Assembly (NCBI GenBank): GCA_012932865.1
Contig: SAXG01000065.1
Coordinates: 1 to 64,000 of the forward strand
Direction of reading: 5' to 3'
Length of the DNA: 64,000 nucleotides
DNA from: Amylostereum areolatum
Taxonomy: Eukaryota > Basidiomycota > Agaricomycetes > Russulales > Stereaceae
The notes beneath the pieces were generated by a model. It was not told where the DNA came from and ran no database searches. It saw only the letters and a list, made by a program, of their open reading frames with translations. The position numbers and the translations under genes are program-made. This document shows positions 11,120 through 20,625 of the stretch, piece after piece. Each line of letters starts with the position of its first letter. Within the stretch, counting starts at the first letter, position 1.

Positions 11120-13478
11120 CATCTTGTGTTTTCGTACGAAATCTGGATGGATCAGGGTGCTGCTTGCTCCGCTATCTAGCAGTGCCTTTGCGGCGGCTTT
11201 ACGGAACTTTCCATGAAACGTAACAGGTATATGATTGATGGAGCGTGCGTTGCCCCATCTTGGTATGACCTTATATACACTGTTCTATTTACGTCATCTC
11301 CTGTTTCCTGCACAGAAGACCGATTTGAAAAGTTCATTGTCTGTGTCCTTTCAACAGCCGCGGTTGAAGGACGATTCAAAAAACCCTGATTGTCTTTGAA
11401 CATGTTGGCAGTGCGTGCGAACGTTTCACTGTCCATCTTGTCACAAGCTTGGTGATCTGATCAATCGGGGATTCTTCCTCTGTTAAGTTCGTCGTTCGTG
11501 CATTGATCGTTGTTTGGGTACGTTTCTCTGGGCAGTTCCTGGAGATATGTCCTGGTTTCCGACAATAGAAGCACGATCCCGATTTCTGAAGTTCTGTACG
11601 TTCTTGCGGGTAAGGCGTCTGAAGCTTCGGTTGTTGTTTACGGTCTGAGCGGCTCTGGCGGTAGTAACATTCCCTTTATTTCCGTTTCCTCTTCGGAATG
11701 GGACGTACGGCTGCGGTTTCTTGTATAGGAGGGTGAGATCACTCGTCGGGTTCATTGGTCTCGTATAATGTCGTTGGAATGCTTGAGCTTCTCGCCAGTT
11801 ATTATCGATGCGCAGTGCGAGTTCATACCATTCGTCGATATCGTTCGAGATGTGATCTCTCTTGAGAATCTCGACTACTATATCGTTGCGCAGTCCTCTC
11901 TTGAATTGGTCGATCAATGCTTTATGATCGTAACCGGCTTCCATAGCATAGTCTCTAAAGACCGGGATGTAATCTTTGGTTTCCATAGTGCCTTGTTTCC
12001 AGGCGCTGTATGTTGAATCTAGCGTCTCTTCCGGGGTCTATTTCTCCAAAGGTTTCTAAGAAGTAGTCAGCGGAATCCCGTCCATGGAAGATACCTTTCT
12101 GGATCTATGCCGCGCTCTCGTGTCTTATCGATCTTGCTTATTAAGAGGGACGCCCAGTGAAGGGCGGGTCCATCTGTGAGATGCGAGAGTACAAAGGTTA
12201 TCTTACGCATGTTGGTTTTGTATGCGTTGGGGAATGCTATGAAGCGAAGTACGCATTGTTCAATGAATTTGCTGCCTTCGCTCGGTCTCTCTTCCGTCGT
12301 ACACTCCTAGCGCGTTCAGTTTGAATCCTTTGTCTTTGTCTTCGGGTTTAGATCCAATCGTTCCTGTCCTCCTGGTGGTGAATGCCATGGTGGGTGTCTC
12401 GGTCCTTCCGGAAGATCTGCGGTTGCTCCTCTTCCGAATACATAGTCCCTGAACCTTTTTTCCTTTCTCATTATCAGCTGATCGGTCAGAAGGCGATGAT
12501 GGTTGCGGTGATGGTGCTTTCCATCCTATTGGTTCGCCTAAACCGAATCCTATGGGGAATCGAGCCTTATGTCCCGGTTTCGCGGGATCGGCTGGTGTTG
12601 GAGTTGCAGGCGTCTGGAGCGGTATAACTAGTTTTCTCCAGGGGGGACATTGCTAAGTGTGGCGGCGGGGTTGGGTATCGAAGGTGGTAGCGTTCTCCCA
12701 TTGTCGTGACGTTCCTGGTCTTCCGAATAGATTTTCCTTGTCTTCCTTTTCTGGTTTCGAAGATGTCTTTGGTCTGATTTAATTGATGGAGATCTTGTTG
12801 ATTCTTCTGTATGTCTTTCCGTTTCTGCTGCGCTCGATGGGCTGCCTTCTCGACTTCTTCCGGAATCGGACTTAATTGGGGGTTTGATACAGTTCTCTTA
12901 GGTTCTGGCGCGGTTTTCTTCTGGAGGCTGTGTGCCTGCTGCGGGGTTCTTGAGGATGCTGGAGTTCGGTTTGAGGGTTCTGTGGTTCGGTTGTCGTGTC
13001 GGCTTGTGTCGGTAATCGGGATCAAATTCCCAGTAGTCCTTAATATTCCCGGTGTAAGGTTTTCTCTTCGACTTTCTGTGCGTCCGGGGTGTTTCCAGAG
13101 TTCTTCTGATGAGAGGGACCCGATATGAGGTCTTGAATAATCTGGGCGCTTCCAATGTGAGTTGTCGTAGGTTCCGTCGTCCTTTTCTCTTTTGGATCTA
13201 TCTTTGAAGTATTCTGCTGCTGGGGGAAGGTTGTATCTGTATATGGGTTGGGTTCCACTGGTATGCGTATGTCCCTTTGCTTTCTTTCGCAACTAGGGTT
13301 CCGTCGTAGTAAAAAAGGAGATGATAGGGGTCAAATGTCCAGCGATGATCTTCGTTTCCGTTAGGGAAGTCTCGACTGCAGTTTGATTGGAGTTGAGGGA
13401 TCTCAAAATCTGATGGTCTTTTTCAGCGGGTTGTTCCGCTGACTCCGTGGTGGGTGTTTCGTTGACGCTCTGCGCCAA
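11120..13478 (-). pseudogene. Inner element gag and protease (broken)
   Basis: Gag begins at 13478 (MAQSVNETPTTES...), 39 bases after the LTR. The frame stays open to 12567 except for a single in-frame TAG at 13293-13295. After a frame change a helical Gag domain occupies 11986-11700 and a CCHC knuckle lies near 11550. The protease core DSGASSTLIHP is near 11160. The N-terminal third is rich in Pro, Gln and basic residues. Breaks differ from those of the outer copy, so together the two copies show what the ancestral protein looked like. Confidence 0.85.
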
Positions 13479-13505
13479 ACTGTAGGGTGAGCTAGTGTAG
13501 AGGAG

Positions 13506-13515
13506 AGCTCGTTCT
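13506..13515 (-). promoter_or_regulatory. Putative self-priming primer-binding site
   Basis: Two bases inside the 5' LTR, the - strand reads AGAACGAGCT. This is exactly complementary to AGCTCGTTCT in the LTR (complement of 13751-13760; 18936-18945 in the outer LTR), which sits about 30 nt after the TATA box. No tRNA 3' end was recognised here. Tf1/sushi chromoviruses are known to prime with the 5' end of their own mRNA; this geometry matches, but the transcript start is inferred. Confidence 0.6.
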
Positions 13516-13517
13516 AG

Positions 13518-14069
13518 TGTTAAGGACGGTCCTTATCACGTGACAAGCGGCTCAGGCTACAGTACTCGTGTGTGATGAGAGGTGGGATCAGGTGATCCAG
13601 ACGTCTCGGCTTATACGAAGTTAGAGGTCGATAAGCGAAGCAGTAAGTCTTCACAGAAGACTTAGGCGAGCTTTCGACTTAGTTACTTTATGCCTCTCTT
13701 TAGTAGTGTTAAGAGGAGGTTCTATTTAGAACAGTCCTGTATTTACAAAGAGAACGAGCTGAGGAATAGCTCGTTCGTTGAGCCTCCTTTATATGAAAGG
13801 AGATCAAGTAAATAAATGTACATAAAGCAACGATCGTACTCAAGTATCTACGGGGACGCGACTGTGGCACCGTCGTGGCTATGTTGTCGACATGTCGACG
13901 AACAGTGGCACTGCCGGAGCTGTGTTGTCGAGATGCCGACGAGCTGTGGCGCGGTCCGTGGCTATATCGTCGGGACGGTTACGAGTGGGGCACAGTCGTA
14001 ATCCGTCGTTAGCGACGTCCTTCCGAATAAGTTAATGGGAAAATGAGATACCTTATTGGAGTTGTAACA
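13518..14069 (-). repeat. 5' LTR of inner element
   Basis: A 552-bp LTR. Read on the - strand it has tandem GC-rich U3 repeats, then a TATA-like element (complement of 13788-13793), then the decamer AGCTCGTTCT about 30 nt downstream, a plausible transcript 5' end. The internal region begins at 13517 with a sequence complementary to that decamer. Confidence 0.93.
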
Positions 14070-15527
14070 CTGATCATCAGAAAAGGAAAGATCTATGTAC
14101 CACAGAACCTCGAACTGCGACGCATGATCCTAAAATCGCATCATGATCTCCAGACGATTGGACATCCAGGAGAAATGAAAACTCTAGAACTAGTACAAAG
14201 AAACTTCTGGTGGCCAAAGATGATTTCCTTCGTAAAAAGCTATGTCCAAGGATGTCCCGTATGCCAGTCAACAAAGAATGTCACGCATCCGGCAAAACAT
14301 CCACTACAACCTACGGAAATACCAGAACGACCATGGGAAACAATCACATCAGATTTCATTACAGATCTTCCGATCTCCAACGGATTCGATTCGATCAACG
14401 TAGTCGTCGACAGGTTCACCAAAACCGCAGTATTCACACCGTGCCTAAAGACGATCAACGCAGAAGAAACAGCTGATCTTCTGATCGACAATGTTTACAG
14501 ACGATTTGGACTATGGAAAAGAATGATATCGGACAGAGGCCCTCAATTCGCATCCAAAGTATTCCAATCCATCTGCGAAAGTCTCGGAGTTATCTCGTCG
14601 CTCAGTACAGCGTATCATCCCCAAACGGATGGCGAAACAGAAAGAGTGAATCAAGAGTTAGAACAATATCTTCGAGCATTCTGCAACGGAGATCAAACAA
14701 ATTGGGCAAAACTTCTACCAAAAGCAGAATTTGCACACAATATAAGACAACATTCAGCTACGAAAGCTTCCCCATTTGAACTCCTACACGGGTATCAACC
14801 GGTTTTTAACCCGGCAATACCAACCAATCCGCGAATACCGACAGCCGAAGAAAGAATAAAGAACTTCAAGGACGCATGGGACAACGCAGAAGCAAGTCTG
14901 GAAATAACTGCCAAATTAATGAAAATGCAGCATGATCAAACGTTCACACTGCGAGATCAACTCAAACAGGGTGACCAAGTATGGTTAGACGGGAAAAATC
15001 TTAACACAGTATACCCGAAAACTAAACTAGCACCAAAGCGATTTGGCCCATTCAAAATCGAAAAAGTAATAGGACCAGTAACCTATCGCTTAGAACTACC
15101 GGCGAAGTGGAAAATACATCCGGTATTTCACGCGGCACTATTAATTCCGTTCAAAGAAACAGAACAATATGGAGAATCTTACGAAAAACCGCCTCCGGAA
15201 CTAGTAAACGATGAAGAACTTTATGAACTAGAAACAATAATAGCCTCGAAACTAGACAAACGATATTCCGAACCATTACATTATTTCGTAAAATGGAAAG
15301 GCTACCCAGACTCCGGTAACACATGGGAACCAGCATCTAATCTCAAAGGATCAAAAGATGTGATCGCAGAGTTCCACCGGAATAACCCGAAAGCACCGAG
15401 GTTGCCACCACAGCCAATCAAAGAGACCAACGAAGAATCTACTGATCTCGACGAGATCACTGTAACGCAACAAGAACGAAGGCCAACACGACGAAAGAAA
15501 CGCAAGACGAAAATAAAACACTGGTGA
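14043..15527 (+). CDS. Outer element integrase with chromodomain
   Basis: The longest intact retroelement frame in the window (494 codons). The first dozen codons are the end of the inner LTR, which supplies an ATG, so the start is a by-product of the nested insertion; true integrase sequence starts at 14070. Visible parts are the zinc-binding HHDLQTIGHPGE...CPVCQS (residues about 35-80), the catalytic core with D, D and E in TSDFITDL, SDRGPQF and DGETERVNQ (about 105-240), a GPY/F-type segment RFGPFKIEKVIGPV (about 335-375), and a chromodomain with FVKWKGYPDSGNTWEP (about 415-440) expected to bind histone H3 tails and steer integration. It ends in a basic tail. Confidence 0.9.
   Translation: MRYLIGVVTLIIRKGKIYVPQNLELRRMILKSHHDLQTIGHPGEMKTLELVQRNFWWPKMISFVKSYVQGCPVCQSTKNVTHPAKHPLQPTEIPERPWETITSDFITDLPISNGFDSINVVVDRFTKTAVFTPCLKTINAEETADLLIDNVYRRFGLWKRMISDRGPQFASKVFQSICESLGVISSLSTAYHPQTDGETERVNQELEQYLRAFCNGDQTNWAKLLPKAEFAHNIRQHSATKASPFELLHGYQPVFNPAIPTNPRIPTAEERIKNFKDAWDNAEASLEITAKLMKMQHDQTFTLRDQLKQGDQVWLDGKNLNTVYPKTKLAPKRFGPFKIEKVIGPVTYRLELPAKWKIHPVFHAALLIPFKETEQYGESYEKPPPELVNDEELYELETIIASKLDKRYSEPLHYFVKWKGYPDSGNTWEPASNLKGSKDVIAEFHRNNPKAPRLPPQPIKETNEESTDLDEITVTQQERRPTRRKKRKTKIKHW
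14070..14074. repeat. Target-site duplication CTGAT, right copy
   Basis: Right-hand partner of the CTGAT at 3807-3811, immediately outside the LTR end at 14069 and continuous with outer integrase sequence. Confidence 0.93.
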
Positions 15528-15600
15528 AACTCATTCAGGCGAATGCACTGCCAACAGAGAGGGGATAAAAACCCTATGGGTTCAACAAGACAGAGCACCA

Positions 15601-17564
15601 ATGTCCACCACCCCAAACGCAGCCAACACCTCTTCCACCAATCCAATCGTCACTCCCAGCAATGTCGACCGCCTCCTCCGTTTCATTTGCAACAAAGTAC
15701 ACCACACCCAGCAGGAACGAACCCTCTGCGGAGACTGCTTCATCGCTCGATCCGCAACTATCCTCGCAATTAAGTCGGCATCTCCTCCGTCTAGGTCAGG
15801 ACCAGACGGAAGAACAAGGGGTAAGCCGCTTAGAAGCACACAGAAGAAACCCAACTGAAGCGCCTGGATTCCTCACAGGTGCTAATGCAATCCCCGTTGC
15901 CCAGAGCAACGGAAGTCCAAACGCCCGATTCCCCGATGCTAGAAAGTCAGATAGCCCACATGATAGCCGGAGTAGCTCTCGAGCAGGCCAGAGAGCGGAT
16001 CAGCGAACTCAGGCAGGAGTCGGCCGACGTCCAGAGCATCTTGGGGAATCACATCAAGATGCTCGACGAGGAGTTTCTTCAGCTAGACTCGAGGTACCTA
16101 ACGCTCTCGACCGAGATGGAGGAGAGGGAGGTCAAACTCCTTTGACGACTCCGGAAGCTAGCGCAGCAGCTATACTCAACGTCGCAGAGCTCCGAAAATT
16201 CCTTACTGAAGTCGGACTCAGAGTTAACTGGCTTAACTGGGAAAGACACACCTTCCGTGCCGCCTACGAAGGAGAAATCCTCCGAAGACGAATGGAAACT
16301 ACTGGAGTTCCCCATATGTCTCCACGAGACGGCCCTGACATCGACCTTATCTTCCATGGACATCACATCTCCCCGGGATATACTGTTCGACCCGATCCCA
16401 TCACGACCACCCTCACCAGATCCCCGTACCCTCCTAACGCCCCTCCGCGGCCCGTCACCGCTCATACTCCGCCAAGATCCATACCCATCCCCGGCCTCAA
16501 CCACATTAACCCCATCCAGCCTCCCGTCGTTGGAAACGACATACCCGGAAAGTACACCGGACAGCCCCGTACTCCCCCAGACCCCAGACAGCCAACCAGA
16601 AGATTCCCAACGGAAAATCCGCGACGAGTACCTTGCGCACCTTCTTCACTGCCAGCGGTGCCTAGACCGCCAACTCCTTTCCCAACTTCTATTGACGACG
16701 CTCCCATGCCTTGGAACGGAAATCCCCCTGCTTATCCCTCCTTCCTACGCCCACACCCCGACCACACTAGTGATCCCATCGCCCAAGATCCCCGAGTCAC
16801 CCCACAGCGACGTAAACATGAATCTGTCGACTCCGACGGAAGATCGCTCAAGCGGATCAGAGACGTCGACTTCCCCGATAAGTCGGGCGATGAGGAACTG
16901 CGACAAGATCCAGGAGATAATCCAACGGATGAGGGAAATCCAAGCTTGCGGGAGACAAGAGCGCGAGTCAACGGACGAATCGGACAGCTCGGCGGAGGAA
17001 TCGGACGATCCGACGGACGACAAAGCGAAGGAAGTAGCCGAGAATCCCTCGGACTGGAAGAACGACGAGCCGACCACATGGATGCAGGAACAGTGGGACG
17101 CGATTCCTGTGAAGCCGTGGAAACGCTGCTGGAAATGCGGCGAGTGAGGCCATCTCCGCCGAGACTGTCCCCGTCGCAAGAACACTCCCCCTCACTTCCC
17201 CCGATCACGATCATGCTACCCTCTCCGACCACGGACTCCTCTTCCTCGCCCAAGCCATCCGGATACCAGCTACGGTCCAGGAACACTGATGTCCCACCCC
17301 CACCTCCGACGTACCGACGCTACCGCCCGCGCCCACAGACAGCTTCTGGGCTTCCTCACGCGACGTGAAAGCCTGACTCACGAAGCCGCCCAACACGCCA
17401 CCGAACAGTGGCTGTACTGGGAGGACGCGGCACTCCGCACTCAGCGGGAACCTCCCTCGCGATTCAACCACTCTTGGCGCGTCGAGGATCTCTTCTGGAA
17501 AGAAGAGGACTGGGACTTGCAAGAAGTGGAAGAGTCGAAGGTTCACTGGCCGGAGACTTGGTAA
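15601..17564 (+). pseudogene. Outer 3' accessory ORF: Cys motif, coiled coil, second CCHC protein
   Basis: This coding stretch lies between integrase and the 3' LTR, in the sense direction. It starts MSTTPNAANTSS and has a C-x12-C-x2-C motif (ICNKV...LCGDC). A frameshift leads into a heptad-like coiled coil (about 15930-16140), then a long Pro/Arg-rich region, an acidic Ser/Asp stretch, a CCHC knuckle, and a conserved C-terminus ending VHWPETW. In this copy the knuckle is cut by TGA after RCWKCGE (17145-17147); the inner copy reads KCGKRGHLRRDC. Coiled coil plus knuckle suggests an RNA-binding, Gag- or ORF1p-like protein. Family not recognised. Confidence 0.65.
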
Positions 17565-17690
17565 GCGCACGGACGATCTTTCACTCATCATACGCACTCG
17601 GACTATTTCTCCCATCATCATTTACGTCTCCATCTCGTTCCCATCATCCCACCTTTACGATTTCTCCTTACGATACTCCTCGGACTGATC

Positions 17691-17861
17691 ATGGACTGCG
17701 CCCTCACTCGCACGCATATTTTCCTCGGACTTCTCTACTGTACGGGTTCCTATCGCTATGAGGAAGGCGAAACATTTGGCATCTTTCCCTGCGACGCGCT
17801 GGACGCGTCACTTACTTACGACTCGTGTTTGATTATGTACGATATTCCCGCTTACGATTGA
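17691..17861 (+). CDS. Small ORF in 3' accessory module (56 aa)
   Basis: Starts MDCALTRTHIFLGLLYCTG and ends at TGA 17859-17861. The homologous stretch exists in the inner element around 5130-5330 but is frameshifted there into a longer reading. Six codons are Tyr and four are Cys. No function recognised; it may be leader sequence of the next ORF. Confidence 0.3.
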   Translation: MDCALTRTHIFLGLLYCTGSYRYEEGETFGIFPCDALDASLTYDSCLIMYDIPAYD

Positions 17862-17978
17862 CGGCAATGATTACATCATTGCCCCTCCACATCGCAAGCA
17901 TAAAAGGAAAGCCACAAAAGACGATAACATCCTCAGACATCGTCTAACCAACTCACTCGCACCAACCAAACCAACAAA

Positions 17979-18362
17979 ATGTCTTCTACTCTTACTTCCT
18001 CATCGCGTAACCTCTCCACCACCGACCACACCCCTCCTACCACTCCTCCTCCTTCGCCCGTCCTCTCGCGCACTCCCACGCCCGACCCACAGGACGAAGA
18101 ACTCCTTCGTCATCTCAAACGAGTTACGGAACTCCTAAACCGTCCGGACGTCGCTCGCGCCATGAAGAGGCCGAGAAGCTTAGACGAAGAAGCTATGCAG
18201 GAGTCGAAGGGAAGATCCGGCATCAAGGGACTCTTCCGAAAGCGCGGGCCTCAGTTCAAGAGCCCGGATCACGCGACAACGGCGAGGATAGGGCATCGGT
18301 TAGGGGCTACTACGATAGATGGGGAAGACCTGAAAGTAGTAGAAGCGTTGTTAAAACGATAG
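17979..18362 (+). CDS. Accessory ORF Y, outer copy (127 aa)
   Basis: An open frame starting MSSTLTSSSRNLSTT. It has a Ser/Thr/Pro-rich N-terminus (about 1-38), a charged amphipathic helix DEELLRHLKRVTELLNRP (about 40-57) and a basic C-terminal half with RSGIKGLFRKR. The inner copy retains the same frame over nearly the whole length with mostly conservative replacements, so unlike the other frames it has stayed open in both copies. A TATA-like stretch and ACCAAACCAACAAAATG context precede it. Function unknown. Confidence 0.5.
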   Translation: MSSTLTSSSRNLSTTDHTPPTTPPPSPVLSRTPTPDPQDEELLRHLKRVTELLNRPDVARAMKRPRSLDEEAMQESKGRSGIKGLFRKRGPQFKSPDHATTARIGHRLGATTIDGEDLKVVEALLKR

Positions 18363-18434
18363 AATAGAATTCTATCGTTGGGGTCCGGGCAAGGATATAA
18401 AGAGTGAACATCAGAAAACGACAAACCCAGAAGC

Positions 18435-18776
18435 ATGATGCAATCAACACAATCACCCGATCTATCAATGTTCAATACGCCCACTCCTCGCTGGCTCATT
18501 GCCGTCGTCAGCATCATCGTAGGACTTACGATCCTCACCTTCCTCGCATCAACCATATTCCTTCTCCAATGGCGAAGAGCGAGCGACCGACAACACGTTC
18601 AAGACATCCCTCTAGAACCACTTCGATTCAGGAATCTACGGGACGTAGATTCTAGAGAGGGGGATAGTGTTACAACTCGTTCAAGGTACTTCATTTCCTA
18701 TTGCCTTATTAGGAAGGATGTCGCTAAACAACGAGTTACGACTGTGCCCCAGCTCGTAACCGTTCCGACGACATAG
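18435..18776 (+). CDS. Accessory membrane ORF, outer copy (113 aa)
   Basis: Starts MMQSTQSPDLSM and has one strong membrane helix at about residues 18-40 (WLIAVVSIIVGLTILTFLAS). A basic segment and a charged tail follow, and the frame runs through the purine tract into the LTR U3. It occupies the position where env sits in retroviruses and errantiviruses, but nothing else in it resembles a fusion or surface glycoprotein and it has no signal peptide. It may be a small membrane-anchored element protein. Confidence 0.45.
   Translation: MMQSTQSPDLSMFNTPTPRWLIAVVSIIVGLTILTFLASTIFLLQWRRASDRQHVQDIPLEPLRFRNLRDVDSREGDSVTTRSRYFISYCLIRKDVAKQRVTTVPQLVTVPTT
18651..18667 (+). promoter_or_regulatory. Polypurine tract, outer element
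   Basis: A purine-rich tract, AGAGAGGGGGATAG at its core, immediately before the 3' LTR. It is conserved in the inner element (4361-4377, - strand) and lies inside the coding frame of the last accessory ORF. Confidence 0.8.
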
Positions 18777-19177
18777 CCGCGACTGTACCACAGTTCGTCG
18801 GCATCTCGACAACGCAGCCACGACTGTGCCCCAGTCACGTCCCCGTAGATACTCGATGCGATCGTTGCCTTATGTACATATATTTACTCGACCTCCTTTC
18901 GTATAAAAGGAGGTTCAACGAACGAGCTATTCCTCAGCTCGTTCTCTTTGTAAATACAGGACTGTTCTGAATAAGAACCTCCTCTTAAACACTGAAGAGA
19001 ATCCTAAGCATACTAAGTCGATAGACTCGCCTGAGTCTTCCGCGAAGACTTACTGCTTCGTCTATCGACCTTCACCTTCGTATAAACCGAGACGTCTGGA
19101 TCACCTGATCCCACCTCTCACGCGTAAGAGTACTGTAGCCTGAGCCGCTTGTCACGTGATAAGGACCGTCCTTAACA
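18668..19177 (+). repeat. 3' LTR of outer element
   Basis: A 510-bp LTR, from TGTTACAAC to CCTTAACA, related to the inner LTRs but clearly diverged and shorter because it has fewer U3 repeat units. The TATA box TATAAAA is at 18902-18908. A 9-bp inverted repeat with a 7-nt loop spans 18920-18944. The purine tract directly precedes the LTR. Confidence 0.92.
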
Positions 19178-20210
19178 GCGAGTGCCGCAGTGCAAGCCTC
19201 CTGTGGGAAACTGAGTTTGCTGTCCTGTTGCGATTCGCAACGGGCACCAATGCTTTTGTAGGGTTATGTATCATAGAAATCGTACCTGCTGTGTTTTTCG
19301 GAGGCCACCGACAAGTCGAGTACGTAGTTGCCTCAGAATGACAAGTTCGACTTGGCAGAAATTGCGGACTTGACTTACATAAGCACGTGCATGGATTGCC
19401 TGCCACGACACCAAAGTCTGGTCTTCTCTACGACTACGTCAGAAAAAGGCGACCGGGATTATAATCAAATTTGGCAAACGTCTCATCATAACCTGATTAT
19501 AAGCTAGTTATTATGTCCCAACCCGGGTTGTTCTCGGCTGTAATCTCGGCCTTGCTTCGTCATCAATCTATGTCAACGCGTGTAAACCTCGTCTTGTCTC
19601 GCAACAACGCGTTGTCGTCGTGTATACCACTCCCTCGACGCAATTGTAATGCAGGTACGAGCACATACACTTTTCCCTTATGCTGATTTTAAAGCCGTCT
19701 AACGAGTCACCTCCTTCAGGTCCATCCCTTGTCATTCCATGGTTTCGAGTAAGCAAGCCCCGTGAGTGGGTCCTCTAGTACGTCGACTCAACTGTGATGC
19801 ATGAGACAAACTAACACTGTATAGTACACCCTCCGCACCATCCTCGAATCCCCCACTCACCACCGCCACCTACACGTCCTGGATGCCTCAAAATCGGCTA
19901 AGTCCTGCTTCCCCTGTGGCCTGCGGCGGGACCGAGGGTGTGCCGATGTTCCAGTCGGTAGGCCATTCGAGTCCACGACAGTGAGTCTCGCCGCGACGCG
20001 TCTCGTTCTGGTCCCATCGGCACCGGCTTAGCCTCACTGTCACGGTGACGAACTCGTCACCCTTCGTCACCCTGTCTGAGCATATAAAGCAGAGCGCGCG
20101 CGCACTGTCCCCCATCTCCCGCTTGACTCCCGACTTCCTCTCACCCAAGTCATCTCAGCGCTCAGCCTCTCCCTCAGCCCCTGCTCCATACCTGATGTAT
20201 TCAAGGTGCA

Positions 20211-20291
20211 ATGAATCTCCTGCCTCTGCTGCTGCTGCCTTCGCTATTCCTGGCTGTTCTCTTGCTCGTTGGCTCCGCTTGCTTTCTCTGA
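20211..20291 (+). other. 26-codon hydrophobic micro-ORF
   Basis: An ATG-to-TGA frame of 26 codons almost entirely Leu, Val, Ala and Phe (begins MNLLPLLLLPSLFL). It lies about 130 bp downstream of a TATAAA box at 20081-20090. It has no CaaX end, so it is not a basidiomycete pheromone. It could be the first exon (signal peptide) of an unrecognised gene or chance. Confidence 0.2.
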
Positions 20292-20529
20292 GCTGGAGGT
20301 CCATCTATAATATAATTAATACATGTAATCTCTTAGATCGTACACGATTAGTTGTCAAAGCATAATATATTTTGTTACGCTCTACTCGTTGATCATGCCG
20401 AATATATATAAGTTAGGTGGTAGCTGAAGTCTGAGATCTGAGATCTGAAGAGCGGGCAGGATGATTTGAGTATTGTAGTAGAAGAATATTGAAAGCATTA
20501 TGCATGCTACCCAAGTTGATCTATTCTCT

Positions 20530-20625
20530 GTTGTAACCGGTTGAGATCTTCTGGACAGCGAGTTGTAACCGATTGAGATCTTCTGGACGGCGGGTTGTAA
20601 CCGATTGAGATCTTCTGGACGGCAG
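20530..20625. repeat. Tandem repeat, 3 x 32 bp
   Basis: Three head-to-tail copies of a 32-bp unit containing ATTGAGATCTTCTGGACGGC, at 20530-20561, 20562-20593 and 20594-20625. The last two are nearly identical and the first has a few substitutions. There are no spacers, so this is a minisatellite, not a CRISPR array. Confidence 0.9.

Larger units (their letters stand above)
3812..14069 (-). mobile_element. Inner full-length Gypsy chromovirus, nested and inverted
   Basis: A complete 10.26-kb element of the same family as its host copy, inserted in the opposite orientation. Its two LTRs are 13518-14069 (5') and 3812-4360 (3'). The outer integrase sequence is duplicated at the junctions as CTGAT (3807-3811 and 14070-14074), the 5-bp target duplication expected of a Gypsy integrase. 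Order on the - strand is LTR, primer-binding site, gag, protease, RT, RNase H, integrase, chromodomain, 3' accessory ORFs, polypurine tract, LTR. RT keeps a normal YMDD box near 9985. The frames carry many single-base breaks, so the copy is probably defective as written. Confidence 0.95.
1..19177 (+). mobile_element. Outer Ty3/Gypsy chromovirus, 5' end outside window
   Basis: A Gypsy LTR retrotransposon on the + strand. It enters the window inside gag and runs gag, protease, reverse transcriptase and RNase H to 3811. The inner copy interrupts it, and it resumes at 14070 with integrase, GPY/F-like region and chromodomain (to 15527), a 3' accessory module (15601-18776), a polypurine tract and a 3' LTR (18668-19177). 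The order PR-RT-RH-IN plus a C-terminal chromodomain defines chromoviruses of the Tf1/sushi type. The gag-RT part carries many frame breaks and YMDN in place of YMDD, so this copy is dead, although its integrase frame is open. The 5' LTR, and hence the outer target duplication, lies upstream of the window. Confidence 0.95.

Noticed and set aside
15662..17368. 568-codon frame across the accessory module as the true protein
   Set aside because: It crosses the coiled coil and the zinc knuckle in the wrong frame; the inner copy keeps the conserved segments in other frames.
18435..18776. Calling the membrane ORF an env gene
   Set aside because: Only position and one helix support it; no signal peptide, fusion peptide, Cys pattern or protease site is visible.
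20530..20625. CRISPR-like array
   Set aside because: Three units directly abut with no spacers, and the genome is fungal; it is a minisatellite.
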